From: Embleya scabrispora DSM 41855
GTDB lineage: Bacteria > Actinomycetota > Actinomycetes > Streptomycetales > Streptomycetaceae
Direction: 5' to 3'
Length of the DNA: 64,000 nt
Assembly: GCF_000372745.1 (NCBI RefSeq)
Contig: NZ_KB889651.1
Span: forward strand, 124,001-188,000
Shown here: positions 24,179 through 31,965 of the stretch, one piece after another
Position numbering within the stretch: position 1 is the stretch's first letter
Layout of the letters: each line of letters begins with the position of its first letter
Made by a program: the position numbers and the translations under genes
Notes under the pieces: generated by a model
What the model was told of the DNA's origin: nothing
Database searches by the model: none
What the model saw: the letters and a program-made list of their open reading frames with translations, nothing else

Positions 24179-25825
24179 TCAGCCCTTGGCGCCGAGGTCG
24201 GCCAGCCACGGGTAGGCGACGTTGGCCATCGACGCGGGCGCGCCGGTCAGCTTGGCGCTGGTGACCAGCACGTTGGGCACCTGGACCAGCGGCAACCACA
24301 CCGCGTCCGCGGTGAACCGGCGCTCGGCCTCGACCAGCAGCTTGGCCCGGGCCGCGTCGTCGGTGGTGCGCAGCGCCTCGTTGACGACCTTGTCGTACTC
24401 GGGCGAACTGAAGCCGACCCAGTTGTTGTTCGAGCCGGTGAGCGCGTTGTCGTAGAAGCCGGCCGGGTCGGCCTTGGAGATGTACCAGTCGTCGGCGAAC
24501 ATGTCGACGCTTCGGCGCAGCGCCTGATCGGTGTACAACGAGGTGAAGTCCGCGCCGGACATGGTCTTGATCTCGGCCTTGAGACCGATCCGGCGGGCCG
24601 CGTCCACCACCGCGTTCGCGATCAGGTTGCGAGTGGGCGTGCCGTCGTTGGCGACCACGATGGTCGGCGCGGCGGGACCGACCTCGGCGATCAACTTCTT
24701 CGCCGCGTCCAGGTCGGCGGCGGTGGGCTGCGCGGGGGCGCCCTGGAGCGCGTCGTAGCCGGCCTGGAAGGTGGCCTTCTCGTAGCCCCACGCGCCCGGT
24801 CCCAGCGGGGTCTTCCACGGTGTGGCCAGTCCCGCGAAGGCCGCCTTGGCGATGCCCTGGCGGTCCAGCGCGAGCGAGAGCGCGCGCCGCACGCGCGGGT
24901 CCTTCATCCCGCCGCGCTCGGTGGGGATCAGCGTCCAGGCGCGCGAGGAGGAGCCGTAGGAGACGGTGAGTGCGCCGTTGCCGGCCAGCGGCGGAACCGC
25001 GCTCATCGTGGTGAGGTAGGTGCCGTCGGCGGCGCCGGTGGTCATGCTGTTGACCATGGCGTTCTCGTCCGCCCAACCGAATGTCGCCGAACGCACGAGC
25101 GGCTTGCGGGACTTGTCCCAGTAGGCGTCGTAGCGCTCCAGGGTGATCCGGCTGCCGGCCTTCCATTCCTTGAGCGTGTACGGGCCCGAGCACGCGTCGG
25201 CGCGGCCGGGGGTGCCGTAGTCCTTGCCCGCGGGCTCGGCCTGTTCGCGGTCGAGCACGATGCCCGCGTTGCCCGCGAGCGCCTTGGTGAACAGCGCGTC
25301 GGGCTCCTTCAGGCGCACGGTGACCTCGGCGTCGCCGGTGCGTTCGATCGAGCTCACACGCTCGAATTCGTCCGACTCGTTCTTCCCGTCCGCCGCGTGC
25401 CGTCGCAGGCTCCACACCACGTCGTCGGCGGTCATCGGCGAGCCGTCGTGGAAGGTCACGCCGGCGCGCAGCCTGAGCACGAGCGTCGTGGGGTCGGTGT
25501 AGGTCGCCGAGTCGGCCAGGTGCGGGCGCATGCCCAGGTCGGGTTGGGTCTGGAACAGTCGTTCGCAGACGTTGGCGAGCACCGCGTTGGAGTCGCTGTC
25601 CGAACGCACGTCCAGGTCGAGCGATTTGGGTTCCTTGGCCAGCAGCCACTTGACGCCGTCCACCGCGCCGGTGCCCTTGGCGGTGGTGTCGGTCAGCGCG
25701 AGGTCGGCGGGTTTGCCGGGGGTGCCCGCGGCGTGGTCGCCGCCGGCGGACTTGTTGGAGCACGCGGTGCTCAGGCCGAGCAGGGTCGCCAGGCCGAGCG
25801 CGGCGAGGGTGCGAGTGCGGGACAT
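24179..25825 (-). CDS. Peptide ABC transporter substrate-binding lipoprotein (SBP family 5)
   Basis: A 548-residue extracellular binding protein anchored by lipid at Cys22 (lipobox LSTAC). It has the SBP_bac_5 pattern: DSDSNAVLANVCERLFQTQ near the N-terminus, LRLRAGVTFHDGSPMTADDVVWSL, GPYTLKEWKAGSRITLERYDAYW, and a C-terminal lobe ending in NVLVTSAKLTGAP. Family members bind di- or oligopeptides, or other amide-type ligands. The gene lies between the C45 hydrolase and the permease genes, so ligand capture, uptake and amide-bond processing are likely linked. Confidence 0.93.
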   Translation of the reverse strand: MSRTRTLAALGLATLLGLSTACSNKSAGGDHAAGTPGKPADLALTDTTAKGTGAVDGVKWLLAKEPKSLDLDVRSDSDSNAVLANVCERLFQTQPDLGMRPHLADSATYTDPTTLVLRLRAGVTFHDGSPMTADDVVWSLRRHAADGKNESDEFERVSSIERTGDAEVTVRLKEPDALFTKALAGNAGIVLDREQAEPAGKDYGTPGRADACSGPYTLKEWKAGSRITLERYDAYWDKSRKPLVRSATFGWADENAMVNSMTTGAADGTYLTTMSAVPPLAGNGALTVSYGSSSRAWTLIPTERGGMKDPRVRRALSLALDRQGIAKAAFAGLATPWKTPLGPGAWGYEKATFQAGYDALQGAPAQPTAADLDAAKKLIAEVGPAAPTIVVANDGTPTRNLIANAVVDAARRIGLKAEIKTMSGADFTSLYTDQALRRSVDMFADDWYISKADPAGFYDNALTGSNNNWVGFSSPEYDKVVNEALRTTDDAARAKLLVEAERRFTADAVWLPLVQVPNVLVTSAKLTGAPASMANVAYPWLADLGAKG

Positions 25826-25883
25826 GCGACTCTCCGGGGGATTGCGGGGGACGGTGGGTCGGTTGCCGGGGCGGGCGGGTGGT

Positions 25884-27131
25884 TCAGGCGCCGCCGGGAC
25901 CGTCGTGCAGGTTCCAGGGCAGGAGTTCGTACTCGTGATCGCACGGGGTGCCGGCGGTGACGCGGTATTCGCCCGTGGTCAGGTCGACGCAACTGGAAAG
26001 GAGCGTCGCCCACTGCCGGACCGCCGGTCGGGCCGGATCCGGGTGGGTGCACAACGATTCGGGGTAGCCGAGGTGGTCGGACATCGCGGCGTGGATCAGC
26101 TTGCGGGTCTCGGCCGGGTCGCTCGCGTCCCGGCAGCGCCGCAGTCCGGCCTCGGCACGCGGTACCCGAAGCAGCGAATCCGGGGCCGAGGGGCGGTAGT
26201 TCGCGGCCAGTTGCGCGGGCATGAAGGCTTGGTAGTGGTTGCCGTGCACGAGCAGGCCGTCGGTGGGGTACATCCAGCCGTTCGCGCCGGGGGTGGTCTC
26301 GATGTCGATCGCGAAGCCCGCGCGATGGGTGAGCAGGGCGTTGCTGGCGATGTGCGCGCGGGTGCGAAAGAGCACGTCGAGCGCCTCGGCCGGGTTGGCG
26401 CAGTCGAGCACGCGGCGCCGGATCAGCGTCTGTGGGATGCCGACGGCGTGGTCGAAGCGCCCGCCGAGGCCGTTGGCGTTGAGCGCGAGGCCGGCCGAGT
26501 TGGCGCCCTGCCGGCCGACCTGACCCGCTTCGACCTGCATCACCACGGTGGGCTTGCCGGGCTGGACCACCCGCACGACCATGACCGTCTCGCGCACGCC
26601 GTAGCGCCAGTCCCAGTTCTGGCCGGCGTAGACGTGGCCGTCGCCGGAGGCCCGGTCGAGCAGGGCGAACGAGGTACAGCCGTCGGGGTTGTCCGGCGCC
26701 CTCGGCACCGCCGGGGCGTCCGGTGTCCCCGGTGTGTCCGAGGGTGCGTTCGGTGTCTTTGCCGCCTCCGGTGTCCTTGCCGCGTCCGAGGCCCCCGGCG
26801 CGTCGGGCGCTCCCATCGCGGCGAAGGTGTCGTCGTAGATGATCTCGCCGCGGGCGTTGAGGGCGAGGATGTCGAGCAGGTCGAGGCCGGCGCCCTCGGC
26901 GATCCCGGTCATCTCCTCGACCAGGTCGGGGGCGAAGGCGCGGGACGGGGCGAGCCAGTGTTCGGCCCGGTCGGTGACCTGACGCCAGGTCAGGCCACCG
27001 GCGGCGCCGAATGCCTCGGCGTAGTAGTCGACCGCGGTATGGATGAGCGCGCTCGCCCCTTCGCCGTACTGGCGGCCCCGGGTCCGGGGCTCGCCGCCGA
27101 TCTCGATGGTCGGAAGGGACACGCCACTCAC
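25884..27131 (-). CDS. C45 family autoproteolytic acyltransferase/hydrolase (penicillin acyltransferase-like)
   Basis: A 415-residue Ntn-hydrolase of the acyl-CoA:6-aminopenicillanate acyltransferase group. After self-cleavage the catalytic nucleophile would be Cys152 in DNPDG|CTSFALLD. The family pattern continues with GQNWDWR, NSAGLALNANGLGG and SNALLTHRAGFAIDIET. A 45-residue Pro/Ala/Asp-rich insert (about 107-150) lies just before the cleavage site, which is unusual. Members hydrolyse or transfer N-acyl groups on beta-lactams, peptides or amine conjugates such as carcinine. The GTG was chosen because GGAG lies 5 bases upstream. It is the first gene of the peptide ABC operon and divergent from an RpiR regulator. 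Confidence 0.88.
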   Translation of the reverse strand: MSGVSLPTIEIGGEPRTRGRQYGEGASALIHTAVDYYAEAFGAAGGLTWRQVTDRAEHWLAPSRAFAPDLVEEMTGIAEGAGLDLLDILALNARGEIIYDDTFAAMGAPDAPGASDAARTPEAAKTPNAPSDTPGTPDAPAVPRAPDNPDGCTSFALLDRASGDGHVYAGQNWDWRYGVRETVMVVRVVQPGKPTVVMQVEAGQVGRQGANSAGLALNANGLGGRFDHAVGIPQTLIRRRVLDCANPAEALDVLFRTRAHIASNALLTHRAGFAIDIETTPGANGWMYPTDGLLVHGNHYQAFMPAQLAANYRPSAPDSLLRVPRAEAGLRRCRDASDPAETRKLIHAAMSDHLGYPESLCTHPDPARPAVRQWATLLSSCVDLTTGEYRVTAGTPCDHEYELLPWNLHDGPGGA

Positions 27132-27258
27132 GTCGTCTCCTGGGTGCTGGGGTTGGGCGGGCGGGCGGGTGCTGCACGCTGTCCTGGGTGCCGCGAGCCT
27201 CGTGGCGACGCTCGTCGTCCGGGGCGGATGGGTTCGACATGCTTCGACCCCGGGCTCC

Positions 27259-27295
27259 GTAACATTCATTACGAATTCGCGGTAACATGTATTGC
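27259..27295. promoter_or_regulatory. Paired direct repeats between RpiR regulator and C45/ABC operon
   Basis: GTAACATTCATTAC and GTAACATGTATTGC lie 23 bases apart start to start, about two helical turns, in the divergent promoter region. The first is itself a GTAA/TTAC inverted repeat. The region is AT-rich against its surroundings. It is the obvious candidate operator of the adjacent RpiR regulator. Confidence 0.6.
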
Positions 27296-27314
27296 ACGTT
27301 TCATGAGGAGAGTA

Positions 27315-28241
27315 ATGGCTGATACCGGGGAGTCAAGAGGCGTGAGCGAACAACCGCAAAATCCGGCGCTGGCCCGACTCCGGGCGGCGATCCGTGATCA
27401 ATGGGGCGACCTGTCGCCGGCTGAGCGGAACGTGGCCGGATATCTGACCAACTGCTCCCCCGAACAGGTGCTCTTCGCCAGCGCCCAGGACCTGGGCGCG
27501 AGCATCGGCGTCAGCAACGCCACCGTGGTGCGCACCCTGCAGCGTCTGGGTCTGGGCGGCCTGTCCGCGCTCAAGCGCGACATCGCCGCCGACTTCAGCG
27601 CCGACGTGGCCCCCGAGGTCCGGCTCCGGCAGCGGATCACCCAGGTCGGCCAGGACCTCGACGGCATCCGCGCCCGGGTCTACGACGAGGCGATCGAACG
27701 GCTGGAACACGGCCGGACCAACCTGGACGCGACCGCCTTCCGACTGGCCACCCAACTGCTCGCCGACGCCGGCGAGGTGCTCGCGTACGGCGTCGGCGCC
27801 TCGGAGTTGGCCGGCCGGCACCTCGCGCTCAAGCTCAACCGCATGGGCCGGCGAGCCCGATTCGTCGGCACCACGGGCTTCGGGCTGGCCGACGAACTGC
27901 TCACGCTGCGCCGCCGGGACGTGGTGGTGATGTTCGTCCCCGGCCGCTTCCTGCGCGACATGGAGGTGCTGCTGGACCGCGCCCGCGTGGTCGGCGCCGG
28001 CATCGTGGTGGTCACCGATGAACTGGTCGAACGCCTGGCCGACCGCGCGGACGCGGTCCTGTACGCACCGCACACCCCGACCGGCATCACCGCCGAATCG
28101 CTGGCCGCGATCGTGCTCAGCGACACGCTGTTGCTCGCCGTCGCCTCCCTGGACGAGACCCGCTCGGTCGAGCACTCCCACCAACTGACGGCCCTGCGCT
28201 CCCAGTTGCTGGATCCCAAGGAGGGCCGGCCCAGGCGCTGA
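27315..28241 (+). CDS. MurR/RpiR family transcriptional regulator (HTH + SIS)
   Basis: A 308-residue regulator. The N-terminal RpiR helix-turn-helix spans about 15-90 (LSPAERNVAGYLTN then SAQDLGASIGVSNATVVRTLQRLGL). The C-terminal SIS sugar-phosphate-binding domain spans about 140-270 (VLAYGVGASELAGRHLALKLNRMG, VVVMFVPGRFLRDMEVLLDRA, GIVVVTDE). Such proteins sense phosphorylated sugars or related ligands. The ATG is preceded by GAGGAG four bases upstream. It is divergent from the C45/peptide-ABC operon across a paired-repeat region, so it most likely controls that operon. Confidence 0.92.
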   Translation: MADTGESRGVSEQPQNPALARLRAAIRDQWGDLSPAERNVAGYLTNCSPEQVLFASAQDLGASIGVSNATVVRTLQRLGLGGLSALKRDIAADFSADVAPEVRLRQRITQVGQDLDGIRARVYDEAIERLEHGRTNLDATAFRLATQLLADAGEVLAYGVGASELAGRHLALKLNRMGRRARFVGTTGFGLADELLTLRRRDVVVMFVPGRFLRDMEVLLDRARVVGAGIVVVTDELVERLADRADAVLYAPHTPTGITAESLAAIVLSDTLLLAVASLDETRSVEHSHQLTALRSQLLDPKEGRPRR

Positions 28242-28256
28242 AGGCGGGCCGGCCCT
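28222..28256 (+). terminator. Terminator overlapping the RpiR gene's end
   Basis: A perfect 11-bp stem AGGGCCGGCCC/GGGCCGGCCCT has the TGA stop codon in its loop. A likely terminator for the RpiR transcript. Confidence 0.6.
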
Positions 28257-28277
28257 GCGTGAAATCAGCCGACCGAG

Positions 28278-28640
28278 GGCCGGATCGGCGGCCGATCAAA
28301 CGTCACGCCGGCCGAGGACGACGGTCGCTTCCTGCGTCCGGATCGGTGGTTGCCGGTGGCCTTGGCGGTGGCGGCGGCGCTGCCGATCGGCTGGGCCGGG
28401 CGCAGGCCGCTGCCGGTGCTCGGACTGCTGCCGGTCGAGGCGTTCGCGGCCAGGACCTTCGGGACACGCTCGTGGCCGCTGTTCCCGGCGGCGGACGTGC
28501 TGGTCTTCCCTGTCGCGGTGAGCTGCGCCCGCCGGGCCGCGGCCGGGGCCCTGGTCGCCGTGCTGACCGGCTGGGGCCTGGGGGTTGGTGTGAGTCGGTG
28601 GGCCGGGGCCGGGAGAGAGGACCCGCGAGGCGGGCGGACC
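28278..28640 (+). pseudogene. Fragment of a sensor histidine kinase membrane domain
   Basis: An open frame without a proper start encodes DGRFLRPDRWLPVALAVAAALPIGW, then RRPLPVLGLLPVEAFAARTFGTRSWPLFPAADVLVFPVAVS, and ALVAVLTGWGLGVGVSRWAG. This looks like the first three or four membrane helices of an actinomycete two-component sensor kinase. After that the frame turns into Arg/Gly/Pro-rich sequence with no dimerisation or ATPase domain. No start codon lies at the proper place. I read it as a truncated remnant at both ends, not a working gene. Confidence 0.5.
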
Positions 28641-28669
28641 CGGAGCCGAACGCTCGGCGCCCGCGAGGG

Positions 28670-29002
28670 TCACCGCCGAACGGGTGGCGCCGGTCCGGGG
28701 TCCTCGGTCGGCGGTGCCACCCGGGCGGCTCCCGGTGAGGGGCGGCGGCGGTGCACGACGATCAGGACGTCCGCCCACGCGACGGCGGCAGCCACCGCGC
28801 ACACGGCGGCGGCCAGGATCCAGAGCCCGCGGGCATCGGCCAGGTCGGTGTCCGCGGCCACGGCGCACAGCGTGCAGGCCACGATCAGGACCGGCAGCGC
28901 GATCCCGGCGGGGGCCAGGCGTCGGGCGAGCGGGCCGAACTCGGCGGGCGGTCGGCCGCCGGAGCCCCGATGCGGAGTCGAGCGGGCGGCTGAGGCAGTC
29001 AT
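28670..29002 (-). CDS. Small hypothetical membrane protein
   Basis: A 110-residue protein of unknown function. A basic N-terminal tail (about 1-30) is followed by two hydrophobic segments (GIALPVLIVACTLCAVAA and LWILAAAVCAVAAAVAWADVLIVV). It ends in a proline/arginine-rich cytoplasmic-type tail. No family was recognised. Only a weak Shine-Dalgarno is present. The opposite strand carries the kinase remnant before it, so a coding role is likely but not certain. Confidence 0.5.
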   Translation of the reverse strand: MTASAARSTPHRGSGGRPPAEFGPLARRLAPAGIALPVLIVACTLCAVAADTDLADARGLWILAAAVCAVAAAVAWADVLIVVHRRRPSPGAARVAPPTEDPGPAPPVRR

Positions 29003-29098
29003 GGTCGAAACCTACCCGGGCCACACCGCCCACGTGGCCCGGCCGGTTCTCGGGCCGCCCGAACCGGACCGATCCCGACACACACGCCGCGTCGACGC

Positions 29099-29563
29099 CT
29101 ACCCGACCGTGTGCACCCGAGGCTCACGCGGGCCGCGGAACGGCTGCGTCCGGCTGAGCACGACGTTGGTGGTCGTGCTCCCGAACCGGGCCGGCGCGTC
29201 GACGATCTCCTCCAGGTGGGACATCGACGTGGCCGCGACCTTCAGGACGTAACAGTCGTCGCCGGTGGTGCGCAGGCACTCCAGGATCTCCGAACGCTCC
29301 CCGAGCAACCGGCGCAGCGGTTCGTGCCGGGTCCCCGGGTACTTCAGCCGAACCACGGCCGACACCGCGTATCCGGTCCGCTCCAGAGCCACTTCCGCCC
29401 GGTAGCCGGTGATCACGCCGGCCGCCTCCAGTCGCCGCACCCGCTCGGTCGTCGCCGACGCGCTCAGATTCACCCGCCGCGCCAACTCGGTATAGGCGAT
29501 TCGGCCGTCCCGCTGAACCTCGTCCAGGATCGCCCAGTCCGTCGCGTCAAGATTCTCGGTCAT
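29099..29563 (-). CDS. Lrp/AsnC family transcriptional regulator
   Basis: A 154-residue regulator. The N-terminal AsnC winged helix is LDATDWAILDEVQRDGRIAYTELARRVNLSASATTERVRRLEAAGVITGYRAEV (about 5-58). The C-terminal RAM ligand domain includes VSAVVRLKYPG, LECLRTTGDDCYVLKVAA, and LEEIVDAPARFGSTTTNVVLS. Such proteins sense amino acids or small effectors. TAATCT lies exactly six bases before the ATG, as in leaderless transcripts. It is divergent from an LLM oxidoreductase gene, a possible target. Confidence 0.92.
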   Translation of the reverse strand: MTENLDATDWAILDEVQRDGRIAYTELARRVNLSASATTERVRRLEAAGVITGYRAEVALERTGYAVSAVVRLKYPGTRHEPLRRLLGERSEILECLRTTGDDCYVLKVAATSMSHLEEIVDAPARFGSTTTNVVLSRTQPFRGPREPRVHTVG

Positions 29564-29569
29564 CCGCTC

Positions 29570-29575
29570 AGATTA
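29570..29575 (-). promoter_or_regulatory. Leaderless -10 box of the Lrp/AsnC gene
   Basis: On the minus strand TAATCT (TANNNT) is followed by six bases (GAGCGG) and then the ATG. GAGCGG could act as a poor Shine-Dalgarno, but the spacing of only zero bases to the start makes a leaderless message more likely. Confidence 0.45.
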
Positions 29576-29657
29576 CCGGTGGATCCCCGGCCGAACCGCG
29601 TCTGAACAGGGAGGATTCCCTTCTGACCGCCCCGGTCGCCCGGCTGGGCTCGACGTC

Positions 29658-30506
29658 GTGAAGATCGGAGTCAACGTCCTCAATTTCGGCCCCGGCACCG
29701 ACCCTGGCGTCCTGCGGGACTGGGCTCAGACTGTGGAAGGTCTGGGCTTCGACCTGCTGATGGTGTCGGACCACATCGCCATCACCCCCGACGTCGCCGA
29801 GCGGTATCCGGCGCCCTTCTACGAGCCCTTCACCACGCTGTCCTGGTTGGCCGGCATCACCACCCGGGTCCGGCTCGGCACGACGGTCCTCATCGCGCCC
29901 TACCGACACCCGCTGCTCACCGCCCGGATGGCGGCCAACCTGAACGAGTTCAGCGGCGGCCGGTTCGTCCTCGGCGTCGGGGTGGGCTGGGCCCGACAGG
30001 AGTTCGCCGCGCTCGGGGTCCCGTTCGAACGACGCGGCCGACTGACCGACGAGCACCTGCGGACGATCCGGGCGGCCTGGGCGGACACGGCCGCCTATGG
30101 GAGCGGAACCATCCCGGTGTGGGTCGGCGGCCACAGCGACGCGGGGTTGCGCCGGGCGATACGGCTGGGGGACGCGTGGCATCCGCTGCGCCGCACCATG
30201 CCGTGGCTGCGCGAAGGGCTGGTCAAGCTGCGGACCTTCGCGGACGAGGAACACCTCCCCGTGCCCGGATTCGCCCCACGGATCGCCCTCGGACCCACCG
30301 CGACGCCGGTCGACGGATCGCAACGGATCGCCGGGGAGGGCACGATCGACCAGATCATCGACGACCTCGAGCAGCTACGCCTGCTGGGCGCCGAGACCGT
30401 CGTCCTCGATCCGTACGGCGGCGACCCCCGCGAGACGAGCCATCCCCAGGCGGCCCGCCAGGCACTGGCCACGGTGGCCGCCCGGTTCGACACCACCCGC
30501 ACTTGA
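29658..30506 (+). CDS. LLM class F420-dependent oxidoreductase
   Basis: A 282-residue luciferase-like TIM barrel. It begins MKIGVNVLNFGPGTDP. Key blocks are LLMVSDHIAITPD, VRLGTTVLIAPYRHPLLTARM, and EFSGGRFVLGVGVGWARQEFAALGVPFERRGRLTDE, the typical F420 family segment. It is short for the family, as in the TIGR03619-type group. The GTG start has no Shine-Dalgarno. A deaminase gene follows after 11 bases, so the two form a small operon. The substrate is unknown. Confidence 0.9.
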   Translation: MKIGVNVLNFGPGTDPGVLRDWAQTVEGLGFDLLMVSDHIAITPDVAERYPAPFYEPFTTLSWLAGITTRVRLGTTVLIAPYRHPLLTARMAANLNEFSGGRFVLGVGVGWARQEFAALGVPFERRGRLTDEHLRTIRAAWADTAAYGSGTIPVWVGGHSDAGLRRAIRLGDAWHPLRRTMPWLREGLVKLRTFADEEHLPVPGFAPRIALGPTATPVDGSQRIAGEGTIDQIIDDLEQLRLLGAETVVLDPYGGDPRETSHPQAARQALATVAARFDTTRT

Positions 30507-30517
30507 ACGGAGCAGTC

Positions 30518-30946
30518 ATGACCACACCCGACGACCACACCCTCCTGCGGCAGGCGATCGAACTCGCGGCCCGGGCCCGCGCGGGCGGGAATCCGCCGTT
30601 CGGATCGTTGCCGGCGGGCCCGGACGGGAAGGTCCTGGCGGAGGCGCACAACACGACGCTCACCGACCGGGACATCACCGCTCACCCGGAACTGAAGCTC
30701 GCCAGATGGGCCGCCCGCGAGTTGGACGCGGCCTCGGCGGCGCAAACCACGATGTACACGAGTTGCCAGCCGTGCGAGATGTGCGAGGCGGTCATCCAGC
30801 GGGCCGGCCTGCGCCGGGTGGTGTTCGCCCTCTCCAACGAACAACTCCTGGACATCAGGCCGGGCAGCGGCCAACCCCCCGTGCCGCAGGTCGGACCCGC
30901 ACTGCTCGAAGAGGTCCGGGAAGTCGTCGCCGGCTACTACCGCTGA
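30518..30946 (+). CDS. Nucleoside/guanine deaminase-like zinc protein (CDA fold)
   Basis: A 142-residue cytidine deaminase-fold enzyme. The zinc motif reads HPELKLARWA (H-x-E) with SCQPCEMCEAVI (PCxxC), so ligands and catalytic Glu are all present. GGNPPFGSLPAGPDGKVLAEAHNT is typical of the guanine/tRNA-adenosine deaminase branch. It is a small cytosolic hydrolase that removes an amino group from a base or nucleoside; the precise substrate is unknown. GGAG lies 6 bases before the ATG, 11 bases after the LLM stop. Confidence 0.88.
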   Translation: MTTPDDHTLLRQAIELAARARAGGNPPFGSLPAGPDGKVLAEAHNTTLTDRDITAHPELKLARWAARELDAASAAQTTMYTSCQPCEMCEAVIQRAGLRRVVFALSNEQLLDIRPGSGQPPVPQVGPALLEEVREVVAGYYR

Positions 30947-31012
30947 CCTTCCGGCCGGAGCCCGGGCGGTGCGGACCGTTGCCGTCCCTCGCGGCTCCGG
31001 CTCGCCGCTCAT

Positions 31013-31018
31013 TAGAGT
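31013..31018 (+). promoter_or_regulatory. Leaderless -10 box of the GNAT gene
   Basis: TAGAGT (TANNNT) ends exactly six bases before the GTG start, and no Shine-Dalgarno is present. Another case of the leaderless geometry in this window. Confidence 0.5.
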
Positions 31019-31024
31019 GCACAC

Positions 31025-31639
31025 GTGAGCACTGCTTTTGCCCCCGTACCCGCACGCGTGGCGACGACCGAGGACATCGACGCGATCGTCGCCACCTTGA
31101 CCACCGCGTTCTTCGACGACCCGATGTGGGGCCCGGCGTTCCCGGACGTCGGCCGTCGGACCGAGCAGGCCGCCGCGCTGTGGCGGCTGTTCGCGACGTC
31201 GACACTGCGCTATCCCTGGACACTGGTGACCGAGCACGTCGAGGCGGCGGCTCTGTGGATCCCGCCGGGCGGGACGGAGTTGTCGGCCGACGAGGCGGAC
31301 GGCTTGGAGAAGTTCCTGGTCGACAACAGCGACCGGACGACGGCGGACAACGTCCTGCGGGTCCTCGAACTGCTCGGCGCCGCGCAACCCGCCGAACCGC
31401 ACTTCTTCCTGAGCCTGCTCGCCACCCACGACGACCACCGGGGCCGCGGACTGGGCATGGGCCTGCTCGCCGAAAGCCTGAACCGCATCGACGCGCTCGG
31501 CGCACCGGCCTACCTGGAGTCGAGCAACCCGGCCAACCACGCACGCTACGCACGAGCCGGCTTCGCCCCACTCGGCACCGTCACCCTCGACACCGGACAC
31601 ATCGTCACCACGATGTGGCGCCCGGCCCGCGACGGCTGA
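31025..31639 (+). CDS. GNAT family N-acetyltransferase
   Basis: A 204-residue acetyl-CoA-dependent transferase. It starts with DIDAIVATLTTAFFDDPMWGPAFPD, a common opening of this GNAT group. The acetyl-CoA motif A is FFLSLLATHDDHRGRGLGMGLLAESL (R-G-R-G-L-G). It then has YLESSNPANHARYARAGFAPLG with the late motif B. The acceptor is unknown. It is probably transcribed alone, from a leaderless-type promoter, after the deaminase gene. Confidence 0.9.
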   Translation: MSTAFAPVPARVATTEDIDAIVATLTTAFFDDPMWGPAFPDVGRRTEQAAALWRLFATSTLRYPWTLVTEHVEAAALWIPPGGTELSADEADGLEKFLVDNSDRTTADNVLRVLELLGAAQPAEPHFFLSLLATHDDHRGRGLGMGLLAESLNRIDALGAPAYLESSNPANHARYARAGFAPLGTVTLDTGHIVTTMWRPARDG

Positions 31640-31965
31640 ACACACCCGCACCCGCAGCCTCGGGGTCGCCGCCCTGTCCATGCGTGCCCGCTCGGCCTCG
31701 GTCGTCACCCACCCGTCGCAGCGCCCCGCCCGCCACCGGCGGCGGCAGCACCGCCACGTCCCGACGAGTCGATCCCCCTCGCCCCCTCGATCCCCCGCGT
31801 CACCCGCGCCCCGGGAACCTCACGTTTTGCTCAGATGTCGCCCGTCGGCCCCGTTCACCTCCTAGCCTCGTCGCCAACCCGGCGGCCCGGGCAGCACGTG
31901 GCATCTCGGCGATGCGCCGGTGGATACCGCGGCCCGGCCGACGGCCGACCGGAGAGGGGCCGGCG
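31640..31965 (+). other. Intergenic region, 326 bases
   Basis: No credible ORF was found. The right part (ACGTTTTGCTCAGATG and TAGCCTCG about 100 bases before the next start) may hold a promoter for the aminotransferase-like gene, but no clear -35 is present. Confidence 0.5.

Noticed and set aside
30097-31965. Single giant plus-strand ORF from 30.1 to 33.0 kb as one protein
   Set aside because: The first part is a shadow of the LLM, deaminase and GNAT genes; only the part from the ATG at 31966 has a Shine-Dalgarno and family similarity.
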